Part shown: one piece after another, positions 8,853-16,979 of the stretch
Position numbering within the stretch: position 1 is the stretch's first letter
How the letters are laid out: every line of letters starts with the position of its first letter
Source: Rhizobium sp. Q54
GTDB lineage: Bacteria; Pseudomonadota; Alphaproteobacteria; Rhizobiales; Xanthobacteraceae
Assembly: GCA_945907045.1 (NCBI GenBank)
Contig: CAMDSH010000002.1
Span: 62,001 to 126,000, forward strand
Reading direction: 5' to 3'
DNA length: 64,000 bases
Translations under genes and position numbers: made by a program
The notes under the pieces: model-generated
The model's input: the letters and a program-made list of their open reading frames with translations, nothing else
What the model was told of the DNA's origin: nothing
Database searches by the model: none

Positions 8853-9581
8853 ATGATAGACGGCAAGCGCGTGCTCTGCGTGATCGCGGCGCGGGGTGGG
8901 AGCCAAGGCTTACCCGGTAAGAATATTCGCCTCCTTCTTGGTAGGCCGTTGATTGCATGGTCGGTCTCACATGCGCTTGAGACCCCTGAAATTGACCGCG
9001 TGGTTGTATCGACGGATGATGATAAAATTTCGGATGCAGCGCGCGCAGCCGGGGCAAAAGTGCCATTTGTGCGTCCGGCAGAACTAGCCACCGCTGAGAC
9101 AGGAAAATTTACCGTTTGGCAGCATGCGCTGGATGCGTGTGAGAAGAGTTTTTGCGAGCAATATGACATCCTGGTGGATCTTGATTGCACCGGACCTATA
9201 CGGACGGTGGAAAATATTTCGGCTGCTATAAGACAATTTCAAGCCGGCCGGTCTCAGGGCATTGACGCCGTCATGTCGGTCAGTCCGGCGCGCCGCAATC
9301 CGTATTTCAATCTACTTGAAGCGGGCAACGAAGGCACGCTGAAACCAGCAAAAGCCATCAAGAGCGAAGTGCTTCGGCGTCAGGACGCCCCCTCTTGTTT
9401 TGACGCGGTCGCCAGTATTTATGTACTCGATGCTAATTATGTTCGACAAGCCAAAGGCTTGTTCGACGGCAGGGTGGTTGGATTTGAAATGACCCCGGAA
9501 CAGTCGTTCGACATTGACGATGAGCTGGACTTCCGAATCGTGGAAATGATCCTCAGCAAGCCCATGAAGCCGCGACTGTGA
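8853..9581 (+). CDS. legF: CMP-nonulosonate cytidylyltransferase (LegF/NeuA family)
   Basis: The enzyme activates a nonulosonic acid with CTP to give the CMP-sugar donor. The 242-residue protein has the family P-loop 'IAARGGSQGLPGKN' (12-25), 'RVVVSTDDDKI', 'DLDCTGPIRT' and the ending 'FDIDDELDFRI', all standard for NeuA/LegF. The ATG at 8853 places the P-loop at the expected distance from the N-terminus. Its stop overlaps the GTG start of the next gene in GTGA, so translation is probably coupled. The product is expected to be CMP-legionaminic acid or a relative. Confidence 0.9.
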   Translation: MIDGKRVLCVIAARGGSQGLPGKNIRLLLGRPLIAWSVSHALETPEIDRVVVSTDDDKISDAARAAGAKVPFVRPAELATAETGKFTVWQHALDACEKSFCEQYDILVDLDCTGPIRTVENISAAIRQFQAGRSQGIDAVMSVSPARRNPYFNLLEAGNEGTLKPAKAIKSEVLRRQDAPSCFDAVASIYVLDANYVRQAKGLFDGRVVGFEMTPEQSFDIDDELDFRIVEMILSKPMKPRL

Positions 9582-10378
9582 CAGCTGACCCGAAATTTGA
9601 CGTTTCCGGCAAGCGCATATTGCTCGTGGGGGCGACAGGTGTACTTGGACGGGCACATGCTCACACGCTGGCGAAAGGTGGCGCGAGACTGACGCTGGTC
9701 GACTTGCGGAGCACTGACGTCATGTCATTGGCCGGCGCCCTTGGTAGCGAATGCCAAGGTGTCGAGGCGGACATCACCAAAGAAGTGGAGGTGCGCAAAG
9801 CCGTAGGAGTTGCGGCAGCGCGGTGGAACGGGCTCGACGGCGCAGTGTCGAATGCTGCGCTGACAGGTGAAGGATTGATCGCGGAGGGCAATGCCTTTGC
9901 TCCGTTCGAAGATTACCCTTTGGATGTCTGGCGTCGTGTTATTGACGTCAATTTGACCGGAAGCTTTCTGGTCGCCCGAGAATCCGGCCGTGCGATGAAA
10001 GCCAGCGGTGGTAACGCCAGCATGGTGCTTGTTTCAAGCATCTACGGGCTGATTGCACCCGATCATAGAATCTACGACGGGCAACCGTTCAAATCGTTTG
10101 CCGCCTATTCGGCCAGCAAGGCGGGAATTGTGGGGCTGACTCGCTGGCTCGCAACCTGGTGGGCCAAAGATGGGATTCGGGTCAATTGTTTGGCCCCAGG
10201 GGGCACCTATAACGATCATGATCCGGCGTTTGCTGCGGCGTACAGCACGCGCGTTCCGCTTGGCCGCATGGCCAACCGTGACGAATTGAGCGCAAGCCTT
10301 CTGTTCTTATTGAGCGATGCCTCGAGCTACATCACGGGCCAGGTTCTGGCCGTCGATGGCGGTATGAGCGCTTGGTGA
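9578..10378 (+). CDS. ptmA: Short-chain dehydrogenase/reductase (PtmA-like)
   Basis: The 266-residue classical SDR has the cofactor loop 'VGATGVLGRAH' (17-27), 'SNAA' for the NNAG motif, 'LVSSIYG' with the catalytic Ser, and 'YSASKAG' with Tyr and Lys. The C-terminus ends in 'ITGQVLAVDGGMSAW', usual for the family. Its GTG start overlaps the legF stop. The same neighbour pair (PtmA and PtmB/LegF) occurs in Campylobacter flagellin glycosylation loci, where PtmA is needed for legionaminic acid; its exact reaction here is inferred. Confidence 0.83.
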   Translation: MTADPKFDVSGKRILLVGATGVLGRAHAHTLAKGGARLTLVDLRSTDVMSLAGALGSECQGVEADITKEVEVRKAVGVAAARWNGLDGAVSNAALTGEGLIAEGNAFAPFEDYPLDVWRRVIDVNLTGSFLVARESGRAMKASGGNASMVLVSSIYGLIAPDHRIYDGQPFKSFAAYSASKAGIVGLTRWLATWWAKDGIRVNCLAPGGTYNDHDPAFAAAYSTRVPLGRMANRDELSASLLFLLSDASSYITGQVLAVDGGMSAW

Positions 10379-10391
10379 TGGAAGTGCTTTC

Positions 10392-11513
10392 GTGATTCGT
10401 TTGAGTGTCCCGGATCTACGCGGCCGTGAGATGGAATACCTCGCGCGTTGCATCGAAGACAATTGGGTGTCCTCCGCCGGCCCCTTTGTCGCGCGGCTGG
10501 AAGCAGAGATGGCCGAGTGCGCGGGCTGCCAGCATGCTGTTGCCTTCGTGAACGGAACTGCGGCGTTGCACTTGGCTCTCGTTGCGGCGGGAGTTCGCCC
10601 CGGGATGCATGTCATTGTCCCGGACTTCACCTTCGCGGCCACCGCGAATGCAGTCTATCACGCGGGCGCGCGACCTTTGTTTGCTGACGTCGCACCGGAT
10701 ACCTGGACGTTGTCGCCCGAAGCCCTTGAGCAAGCATTGGCTGGTGCGCGTGACCAAGGTTTGAAAATTGGTGCGGTCATCTCCGTACATGTCATGGGGC
10801 AGCCGGCCGATATGGAGCCGCTGTCCTACACCTGCGCGAAAGCTGGAGTGCCGTTGATCGAAGATGCAGCTGGTGCAATCGGTGCGATCTACAAGGACAA
10901 GCCGGTGGGTTGCTTCGGTGACATTGCGATGTTCAGTTTCAATGGCAACAAGACTGTGACCGCGGGTGGCGGCGGGATGATTGTGACTAACCGCGAGGAT
11001 TGGGCTGCACGCGTCCGCCACCTAAGCACGCAGGCCCGGGCGGCGGCTGCATATCAATACGACGAAGTGGGTTTCAACTACCGGATGACAAATCTCAATG
11101 CTGCCGTTGGCTTGGCACAACTGGAACGGTTGCCGGAAATGCTTGCGACCAAGAAGGCGCACGCTTTTGCATACGATCGCGCCGTGACGGGTCGAGTGGA
11201 CATGCAGCCGATGTCCAGGGTGAACTGGGCCGTTAGCAGTTGCTGGCTTTATGGCTTGCGGACGAACTCCACTGCCGCTGCCGGATCGTTGGTCAAGCAT
11301 CTCGACGGCTGCGGAATCGAAGCGCGACCGTTTTGGAAAACTCTTTCAAATCAAAAAGCGTACGCCGCCGCAGCAAGGATGCCCGCCCCCTATGCCGCAG
11401 GTTTGTCGGGACGCGTCGTCACGATTCCGTCGGGAAGCGGGCTCACGGAATCCGAGCGGGAGGCGGTCATCAAAGCATTGGCCGGCTGGCGCGGTAAAGT
11501 GGTCAATGATTGA
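10392..11513 (+). CDS. legC: PLP-dependent sugar aminotransferase (LegC)
   Basis: LegC transfers an amino group from glutamate to C4 of the 4-keto-6-deoxy sugar made by LegB. The 373-residue DegT/DnrJ/EryC1 protein has 'NGTAALHLAL' for phosphate binding, 'LIEDAAGAIGA' with the PLP-contacting Asp, and the Schiff-base Lys in 'FSFNGNKTVTAGGGG'. It starts with GTG at 10392, 13 bases after ptmA, and its stop overlaps the ATG of legH. Its place between ptmA and legH fits the legionaminic pathway; a role on another keto sugar cannot be excluded from sequence. Confidence 0.88.
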   Translation: MIRLSVPDLRGREMEYLARCIEDNWVSSAGPFVARLEAEMAECAGCQHAVAFVNGTAALHLALVAAGVRPGMHVIVPDFTFAATANAVYHAGARPLFADVAPDTWTLSPEALEQALAGARDQGLKIGAVISVHVMGQPADMEPLSYTCAKAGVPLIEDAAGAIGAIYKDKPVGCFGDIAMFSFNGNKTVTAGGGGMIVTNREDWAARVRHLSTQARAAAAYQYDEVGFNYRMTNLNAAVGLAQLERLPEMLATKKAHAFAYDRAVTGRVDMQPMSRVNWAVSSCWLYGLRTNSTAAAGSLVKHLDGCGIEARPFWKTLSNQKAYAAAARMPAPYAAGLSGRVVTIPSGSGLTESEREAVIKALAGWRGKVVND

Positions 11514-12075
11514 AACGCGTGCCTATGTGTTGATCGGCGCAGGCGGACACGCACGAACCGTTTGTGATGCCATTGCCGCCGCGGGAGATACGGTTACTGC
11601 TTATGTCGATCCGCGTGCATCTTCTTGGCTGCGTGCTCCACGCATTGATGATGCTGGTATTCCGACAAAATCGACGATCGCATTGGGTATCGGCGGCATG
11701 GATCCCGACACCCTCATGCGCCGACTGAAGATGCTCGATCGTTATCTGATGGATGGTCATGACGTTCCAACGATCGTTCATCCTCGCGCGATCCTGGGCG
11801 AGACCGTGCATTTGGAGCCGGGTGTCATCGTGCTTTCGGGCGGGATCGTAAATTCCGGCGCGCATCTCGATCGTGGTGTCATCGTGAATACGGGCGCGAT
11901 TGTCGAACACGACTCGCGTGTCGAGGCTGGCACTCATGTGGCGCCGGGCGCCATACTGTTAGGTGATGTTAAGGTCGGTTCATGCAGCATGATCGGTGCC
12001 GGGGCCGTGGTTCTGCCTGGGACATCCGTGGCGGCGGCGACGATCGTTCGCGCCGGCAACAGGTATCCGAACTAA
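11506..12075 (+). CDS. legH: Sugar N-acetyltransferase with hexapeptide repeats (LegH/NeuD/PglD type)
   Basis: The 189-residue protein begins with the 'YVLIGAGGHARTV' Rossmann-like segment of the NeuD/PglD family (residues 6-18). It continues into a left-handed beta-helix from about 90 to 185, seen as repeats such as 'HLEPGVIVLSGGIVNSGAHL' and 'VNTGAIVEHDSRVEAG'. It would acetylate the 4-amino group left by LegC, using acetyl-CoA. I chose the ATG at 11506, which overlaps the legC stop; the longer open frame upstream lies inside legC. The catalytic His is probably in 'IVEHDSRV'. Confidence 0.85.
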   Translation: MIETRAYVLIGAGGHARTVCDAIAAAGDTVTAYVDPRASSWLRAPRIDDAGIPTKSTIALGIGGMDPDTLMRRLKMLDRYLMDGHDVPTIVHPRAILGETVHLEPGVIVLSGGIVNSGAHLDRGVIVNTGAIVEHDSRVEAGTHVAPGAILLGDVKVGSCSMIGAGAVVLPGTSVAAATIVRAGNRYPN

Positions 12076-12076
12076 T

Positions 12077-13084
12077 ATGCCGACATCCACGCTTTCGATC
12101 ATCGCCGAGGCGGGCGTCAATCATAATGGCGATCTGATCATGGCGCGTGAACTGGTTCACGCGGCGGCCGACGCAGGCGCCGATGTCATCAAGTTTCAGT
12201 CCTTTAAAGCCGAGGATCTGGTGATTGCCACCGCAGATTCGGCACCATATCAGCAGCGCAATACCGGGCAGAAAAATCAGCTGCAATTGCTTCGTGCACT
12301 CGAGTTGGATTTTGAGGCATTTAGTGAATTGGCCGCTCTCTGCCGGAAGCGGAAGATCGAATTTCTCTGCACTGCGTTTGACGCTACCACGCTGCCGAAT
12401 CTAATTGGTCTCGGGATGCGATCGATCAAAATTGCATCTGGAGAGTTGACGAACCATCCGGCTATCGCACTCGCGGCAAGTCACAAACTGCCGATTCTCT
12501 TATCGACCGGGATGGCGACGCTTGCCGAGGTTAGCGATGCTCTATCGGTGATCGCGGATGCCGGGCCAGTGCCGGTGACGGTACTACATTGTACCTCGCT
12601 ATATCCGGCGCCGCTGAATTCCCTGAACCTTCACGCCATAACGACCTTACGTAAGTCATTTGGACTGCCTGTAGGATATTCGGATCACAGCCTGGGTGAG
12701 TTCGCGGCTATCGCCGCAGTTGCACTTGGTGCGACCGTTATCGAGAAGCACCTGACGCTCAGCACGAAGTTGCCCGGACCCGATCATGGCGCCTCGCTCG
12801 ATCCGGCGGCCCTCAAGATGATGGTGGGCAATCTACGTGAGATCAGCCTAGCCATGGGTGACGGCACGAAGGAGCCATCGTCCGGGGAATCTGAAACGGC
12901 AAAACTTGTGCGGCGTTCTTGGCATTCGAAGCGGGAGCTTAAGGTCGGGCACAGGTTGGACGATGGTGATATCGCATTAAAGCGTCCGGCAGATGGACTG
13001 CCGCCGGCAAACTCGCCATCCGGAAGGACGCTAGCGCTTGGTGTTGGCGCCGGCGCTCCCATTCGCGCCGAGGATCTTGTGTGA
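12077..13084 (+). CDS. legI: Legionaminic acid synthase (LegI, NeuB family)
   Basis: LegI condenses the free 2,4-diacetamido-2,4,6-trideoxymannose from LegG with PEP to give legionaminic acid. The 335-residue protein has all family signatures: 'IAEAGVNHNGD', 'VIKFQSF', 'SIKIASGEL', 'GYSDHSLG', 'IEKHLTLSTKLPGPDHGASLDP', and a SAF domain from about 275. It keeps the EKH motif that the NeuB-like protein at 6.7 kb lacks. The start at 12077 is one base after the legH stop; a longer frame upstream is part of legH. The next gene overlaps by GTGA. Confidence 0.92.
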   Translation: MPTSTLSIIAEAGVNHNGDLIMARELVHAAADAGADVIKFQSFKAEDLVIATADSAPYQQRNTGQKNQLQLLRALELDFEAFSELAALCRKRKIEFLCTAFDATTLPNLIGLGMRSIKIASGELTNHPAIALAASHKLPILLSTGMATLAEVSDALSVIADAGPVPVTVLHCTSLYPAPLNSLNLHAITTLRKSFGLPVGYSDHSLGEFAAIAAVALGATVIEKHLTLSTKLPGPDHGASLDPAALKMMVGNLREISLAMGDGTKEPSSGESETAKLVRRSWHSKRELKVGHRLDDGDIALKRPADGLPPANSPSGRTLALGVGAGAPIRAEDLV

Positions 13085-14286
13085 CGCGGATTGTCAGCGT
13101 TTCGACCGGCCGTTCGGATCACGGCATCCTGACGCCCGTCTGGGCGGCCATCGACGGTTATCCTGAACTCGAACTCAAAGTGCTGTTCTCCGGCATGCAG
13201 GTTCGAGATGACGCAAGTGCGCGCGCGGCATTGCCTGCCGGAATCGAAGTTCTCACCGTGGGCGAGGATTTGGGTGGCGGGGATGGCGCCGGAGTAAATC
13301 GGGCGGCGGCGAAGATCATGGCCGCGGCTGGTGAAGCCTTCAGCATCCTGAAACCAGATATCGTCATGGTTATGGGAGATCGCCTCGATATGTTTCCGGT
13401 GGCAGTTGCGTGTCTGTCATTCAATCTCCCTCTGGCGCATCTGCACGGCGGCGAGCAGACGCTCGGTGCGATCGACGATCGAATACGGCATGCTACGACG
13501 AAGCTCGCTCATGTACATTTTCCGGCAACCGCGGATGCCGCTTCGCGTATAAATCAAATGGGCGAAGAGGCGTGGCGCATCACGATCACTGGTGCGCCGG
13601 GTTTGGATGCTCTGAACGCCGTGCCTGTGATGACGGCCGAACAATTTGCTGCGGCCGCGGGGTTGAAATCAGCCAACGGGCTGCTGCTCGTGACATTGCA
13701 TCCCGAAACGAATTCCCAAAATCCATCGGACATCGCCGAATCTATGATAGGCGCGCTGAAAACGACCAATGCGCCGATTCTTTTCACGACGCCCAATTCG
13801 GACCCTGGAGGGAAGGCGGTCCTGAATTCCATTAGGGGCTTTGTTGCAGAACGGCCTAATGCGGTATTTCGAGAAAATCTCGGAACGGCTCTGTATGCAA
13901 ACGCCATGCGCCATTCGGCAATGATGATTGGGAACTCGTCCAGTGGTTTAATAGAAGCACCGATCTTCAATCTGCCCGTCATCAACATCGGTTCCCGGCA
14001 GCAAGGGCGGCTTCGGGGTAACAATGTAATCGACGTATCAGCGAACACCACTGAGATCGCAGCCGCGATCGCGTCAGTGAAAGATCGCGCGAAGCCGAGA
14101 GGCGCGGGTACGAGTCCTTATGGCGACGGTCATGCGGCGCAACGGATCGCGAAGACACTGGCTGCACTCCCGCCGCGCCAACGACTATTGAACAAGCGTA
14201 TCCCCGAGTACGCCACTCAATTCACGGCACCTTGGGAAACGAGCCGGAATCTTCCAGATAAATTGTTGAAACATGAACAAAAATGA
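13081..14286 (+). CDS. legG: Hydrolysing NDP-sugar 2-epimerase (LegG, NeuC family)
   Basis: LegG removes the nucleotide and inverts C2 of the diacetamido sugar, giving the free mannose-configured substrate of LegI. The 401-residue GT-B-fold protein has 'VMGDRLDMFPVA', 'HLHGGEQTLGAIDDRIRH', 'LVTLHPET', 'MIGNSSSGLIEAP' and 'VINIGSRQQGR', the standard NeuC set. Its GTG start overlaps the legI stop and its last 14 bases overlap the HisF-like gene. The tail after residue 365 is longer than usual and not obviously conserved. Confidence 0.9.
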   Translation: MTRIVSVSTGRSDHGILTPVWAAIDGYPELELKVLFSGMQVRDDASARAALPAGIEVLTVGEDLGGGDGAGVNRAAAKIMAAAGEAFSILKPDIVMVMGDRLDMFPVAVACLSFNLPLAHLHGGEQTLGAIDDRIRHATTKLAHVHFPATADAASRINQMGEEAWRITITGAPGLDALNAVPVMTAEQFAAAAGLKSANGLLLVTLHPETNSQNPSDIAESMIGALKTTNAPILFTTPNSDPGGKAVLNSIRGFVAERPNAVFRENLGTALYANAMRHSAMMIGNSSSGLIEAPIFNLPVINIGSRQQGRLRGNNVIDVSANTTEIAAAIASVKDRAKPRGAGTSPYGDGHAAQRIAKTLAALPPRQRLLNKRIPEYATQFTAPWETSRNLPDKLLKHEQK

Positions 14287-15052
14287 AACCGCACCACCGG
14301 TGCGAGTCATCGCTCGGCTGGACATAAAAGGCCCAAACGTCATCAAGGGTATAAGGCTGGAGGGGCTCCGCATCGTTGGCAAACCTGGCGCTATGGCGCG
14401 ACGCTATTATGAGCAGGGTGTCGATGAAATTATTTACATGGATACTGTCGCCTCGCTCTACGGGCGCAATCAGATCCTCGATATTGTTGAGGAGGCCGGT
14501 CGGGACATATTTGTTCCGATGACTGTTGGCGGAGGCATTCGAAGCATCGATAACATTACCGCCGCGCTTCGGCGCGGGGCCGACAAAGTGGCGATCAATA
14601 CCGCGGCACTCAAGCGTCCAGAATTTCTTTCGGAGGCGGCCAGGGTTTTTGGCAGTCAATGCATTGTCGTGTCGATTGAAGCCAAGAAATGGCGTTCGGA
14701 TTATTGGGAGGCGTATTACGACAATGGCCGTGAGCGGTCGGGGCTCGACGCGATCAAATGGGCGATGCAGGCGGAGAGCCTTGGCGCTGGCGAAATTCTA
14801 CTAACATCTGTTGACGCAGAGGGCACGAAGAAGGGCTTTGATCTTGATCTCTACGAACAAGTCCGCTCGCAGGTCCGAATTCCGGTGATAGCTGCAGGTG
14901 GCGGCGGGACCAGCGGTCATGTGGCCGAGCTTCTCGATCGGTCGCAAGCGGATGCGGTCTGCTGCGCATCGCTTTTCCATTATGACATCTCCGATGTCAC
15001 ATCGCTTAAGAGATCAATTGCGGCCGCGGGACATCGGGTGCGGCCATCCTGA
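14273..15052 (+). CDS. HisF-like ammonia-accepting subunit, amidotransferase set 1
   Basis: The 259-residue TIM barrel resembles HisF, with 'ARLDIKGPNVIKGI' at the first strand (the Asp matches the HisF catalytic position), 'VPMTVGGGIRSIDNITAALRRGADKVAIN' and 'VIAAGGGGTSGH'. In surface-glycan loci such HisF/HisH pairs feed ammonia to a WbpG/PseA-type sugar amidotransferase, which converts an acetamido group to an acetamidino group. The HisH- and WbpG-like partners follow directly. Context, not the barrel itself, rules out histidine biosynthesis: no other his gene is near. It overlaps legG by 14 bases. Confidence 0.85.
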   Translation: MNKNETAPPVRVIARLDIKGPNVIKGIRLEGLRIVGKPGAMARRYYEQGVDEIIYMDTVASLYGRNQILDIVEEAGRDIFVPMTVGGGIRSIDNITAALRRGADKVAINTAALKRPEFLSEAARVFGSQCIVVSIEAKKWRSDYWEAYYDNGRERSGLDAIKWAMQAESLGAGEILLTSVDAEGTKKGFDLDLYEQVRSQVRIPVIAAGGGGTSGHVAELLDRSQADAVCCASLFHYDISDVTSLKRSIAAAGHRVRPS

Positions 15053-15672
15053 TCATCGTCGATTATGGTCGGGGTAACCTCTACAGCCTTGGACAAGCAT
15101 TGCGCCATATTGGCGTAGAGCACGAAATTTCGGAGGACCCGTCTCGTCTCAGGGATGCGACCAAAATTATCGTGCCGGGTGTCGGAGCGTTTGGCGACGC
15201 AATGAAGGGGCTCGAGTCACGCAGTCTGGTAACGCCGATCAAAGAGGCCGCGGACCGCGGCACGCCGATGTTAGGCATCTGCCTGGGCATGCAACTGCTG
15301 GCGACCGAAAGCAGAGAGTTTGGCACGCACCCCGGACTGGAATTGATCCCAGGTGTTGTGAAGCGTCTACCGGAGGGTTCTGGTGATGCTGCCATGCGCG
15401 TGCCAAACGTCGGGTGGCGGACTTTGGATCCGGTGCGAAGTGATGCATACATGGGCGATCTAGATGCCGGGGCCATGGTATATTTTGTGCATTCGTATGC
15501 GCCTCATCCGACAGCATCAAAGCACGTTGCTGCGACAACTAACGTGAACGGCGAAAATATCCCCGCCATAATTCGCAACCGCAATGTCGTCGGATATCAG
15601 TTTCACCCTGAGAAGAGTGGACGAGCCGGCCTGAAATTGCTCCGGCGGTTTGTAGAATTCCGTTTTGCCTAA
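15049..15672 (+). CDS. HisH-like glutaminase, amidotransferase set 1 (probable CTG start)
   Basis: Class I glutamine amidotransferase that releases ammonia from glutamine. The nucleophile is Cys78 in 'GICLGMQLL' and the triad ends with His186 and Glu188 in 'QFHPEKS'. The first strand 'IIVDYGRGNLYSLGQAL' begins right after position 15049. No ATG, GTG or TTG exists there; the first in-frame TTG (15091) and the next one (15100) would both remove this conserved strand. The codon at 15049 is CTG and overlaps the HisF stop in CTGA, matching the ATGA overlap of set 2, so I annotate a CTG start. The length of 207 residues fits the family. Confidence 0.83.
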   Translation: MIIVDYGRGNLYSLGQALRHIGVEHEISEDPSRLRDATKIIVPGVGAFGDAMKGLESRSLVTPIKEAADRGTPMLGICLGMQLLATESREFGTHPGLELIPGVVKRLPEGSGDAAMRVPNVGWRTLDPVRSDAYMGDLDAGAMVYFVHSYAPHPTASKHVAATTNVNGENIPAIIRNRNVVGYQFHPEKSGRAGLKLLRRFVEFRFA

Positions 15673-15696
15673 GATGAAAATTCGGAGACCATAGGA

Positions 15697-16962
15697 ATGA
15701 TTGTCAAAGTCGAAGACCGTGGTGGAAAGCGCTACGTCATCGATCCCGTCGAGGGACCGTTGGAGATTAAACATGGACTACCCGGCGAAGTTCGGTATTG
15801 CACCCGGTGCGTCATTTCCAATCAGCGACCCTCCTCTTCCGTTGAGCATGAGAACACCAAAGAATCGACGCGTAATTTTATTGAGTTTGACAAGAACGGA
15901 GTCTGTAGCGCCTGCCGCGTCGCTGAACTGAAACACCGCGATATCGAATGGGAAAAACGATCACGTGAACTTGTCACGTTGTGCGAAAAATACCGGTCTC
16001 GAAACGGGCACTATGACTGCTTGGTCCCTGGCTCCGGTGGCAAGGATTCGGTGTATGCCGCGGATGTGCTCCGAAAAAAATATGGCATGAACCCACTGAC
16101 GGTGACCTGGGCGCCGCACATGTATACGGATGTTGGCTGGCGCAATTTTCAGCGTTGGGTGCATAAAGGAGGGTTCGACAATTACCTATTCACGCCGAAC
16201 GGTCAGGTGCACCGCAAGCTGACGGAGCTGGCGTACCGGAACATGCTGCATCCGTTCCAGCCGTTTGTTATCGGGCAAAAGAACTTCGCACCAAAGCTGG
16301 CGGCCAAGCTGAACGTACCGCTGGTTTTCTATGGCGAACATGAAGCTGACTACGGGAGTCCGATCGCGGAAAGCTATTCCACCCTTCAGGATACAAGATT
16401 CTACGCGCGTTCGCGCCAATCGACGACCGACTTATATTTTGGAGGTGTTGTTCTAAGCGAACTTCCCAAGCACGGCATCAGTCTCGATCACATGGCTTCG
16501 TACCTGCCCGCCGATATCGACGATCTAACGAAGGCTGGCGTTGAGGTGCACTATCTTGGCTATTATCTCAAATGGGTGCCGCAGGAGTGTTACTATTACG
16601 CGGTTGAGATGACTGGCTTCGAGGCCAACACGGAGCGCACCGAAGGAACGTACTCGAAATATTCAAGCATAGACGACAAGATTGACCCCTATCACTACTG
16701 GACAATCTTCACCAAATTCGGCATCGGCCGCGCCACCTACGATGCGTCGCAGGAAATTAGAAACCTTCACATTGATCGTGAAGAAGGTGTGGCGCTGGTG
16801 CATAAGTACGATGGCGAAATCCCCCGAAAATATTTGCAGGACGTCCTTGAATATCTTGACATGGACGAAGCAGAATTCTTCGAAATTGCCGATAGGTTTC
16901 GCTCACCGCATCTATGGCGCAAGTCATCCAATATCTGGCAATTGAGATTTCAGGTATCTTGA
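15697..16962 (+). CDS. N-acetyl sugar amidotransferase (WbpG/PseA-like), set 1
   Basis: PP-loop ATPase that activates the acetamido carbonyl and lets ammonia from HisH/HisF attack it, giving an acetamidino group on the sugar. The 421-residue protein has a four-Cys cluster (Cys35, Cys38, Cys70, Cys73) and the PP-loop 'PGSGGKDS' (111-118). It also shares 'TVTWAPHMYTDVGWRNF', 'PNGQVHRKL' and 'YGEHEADYG' in kind with the set 2 protein. It is 31 residues longer than the set 2 copy, mainly at the N-terminus. It ends the legionaminic gene run; its target may be legionaminic acid or its precursor. Confidence 0.87.
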   Translation: MIVKVEDRGGKRYVIDPVEGPLEIKHGLPGEVRYCTRCVISNQRPSSSVEHENTKESTRNFIEFDKNGVCSACRVAELKHRDIEWEKRSRELVTLCEKYRSRNGHYDCLVPGSGGKDSVYAADVLRKKYGMNPLTVTWAPHMYTDVGWRNFQRWVHKGGFDNYLFTPNGQVHRKLTELAYRNMLHPFQPFVIGQKNFAPKLAAKLNVPLVFYGEHEADYGSPIAESYSTLQDTRFYARSRQSTTDLYFGGVVLSELPKHGISLDHMASYLPADIDDLTKAGVEVHYLGYYLKWVPQECYYYAVEMTGFEANTERTEGTYSKYSSIDDKIDPYHYWTIFTKFGIGRATYDASQEIRNLHIDREEGVALVHKYDGEIPRKYLQDVLEYLDMDEAEFFEIADRFRSPHLWRKSSNIWQLRFQVS

Positions 16963-16979
16963 GTCGAGTTGTCGTTGCA

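Noticed and set aside
14273-15672. Histidine biosynthesis genes hisF and hisH
   Set aside because: The proteins resemble HisF/HisH, but both copies stand next to WbpG-like amidotransferases and no other his gene is near. The sugar amidotransferase role explains the context better.
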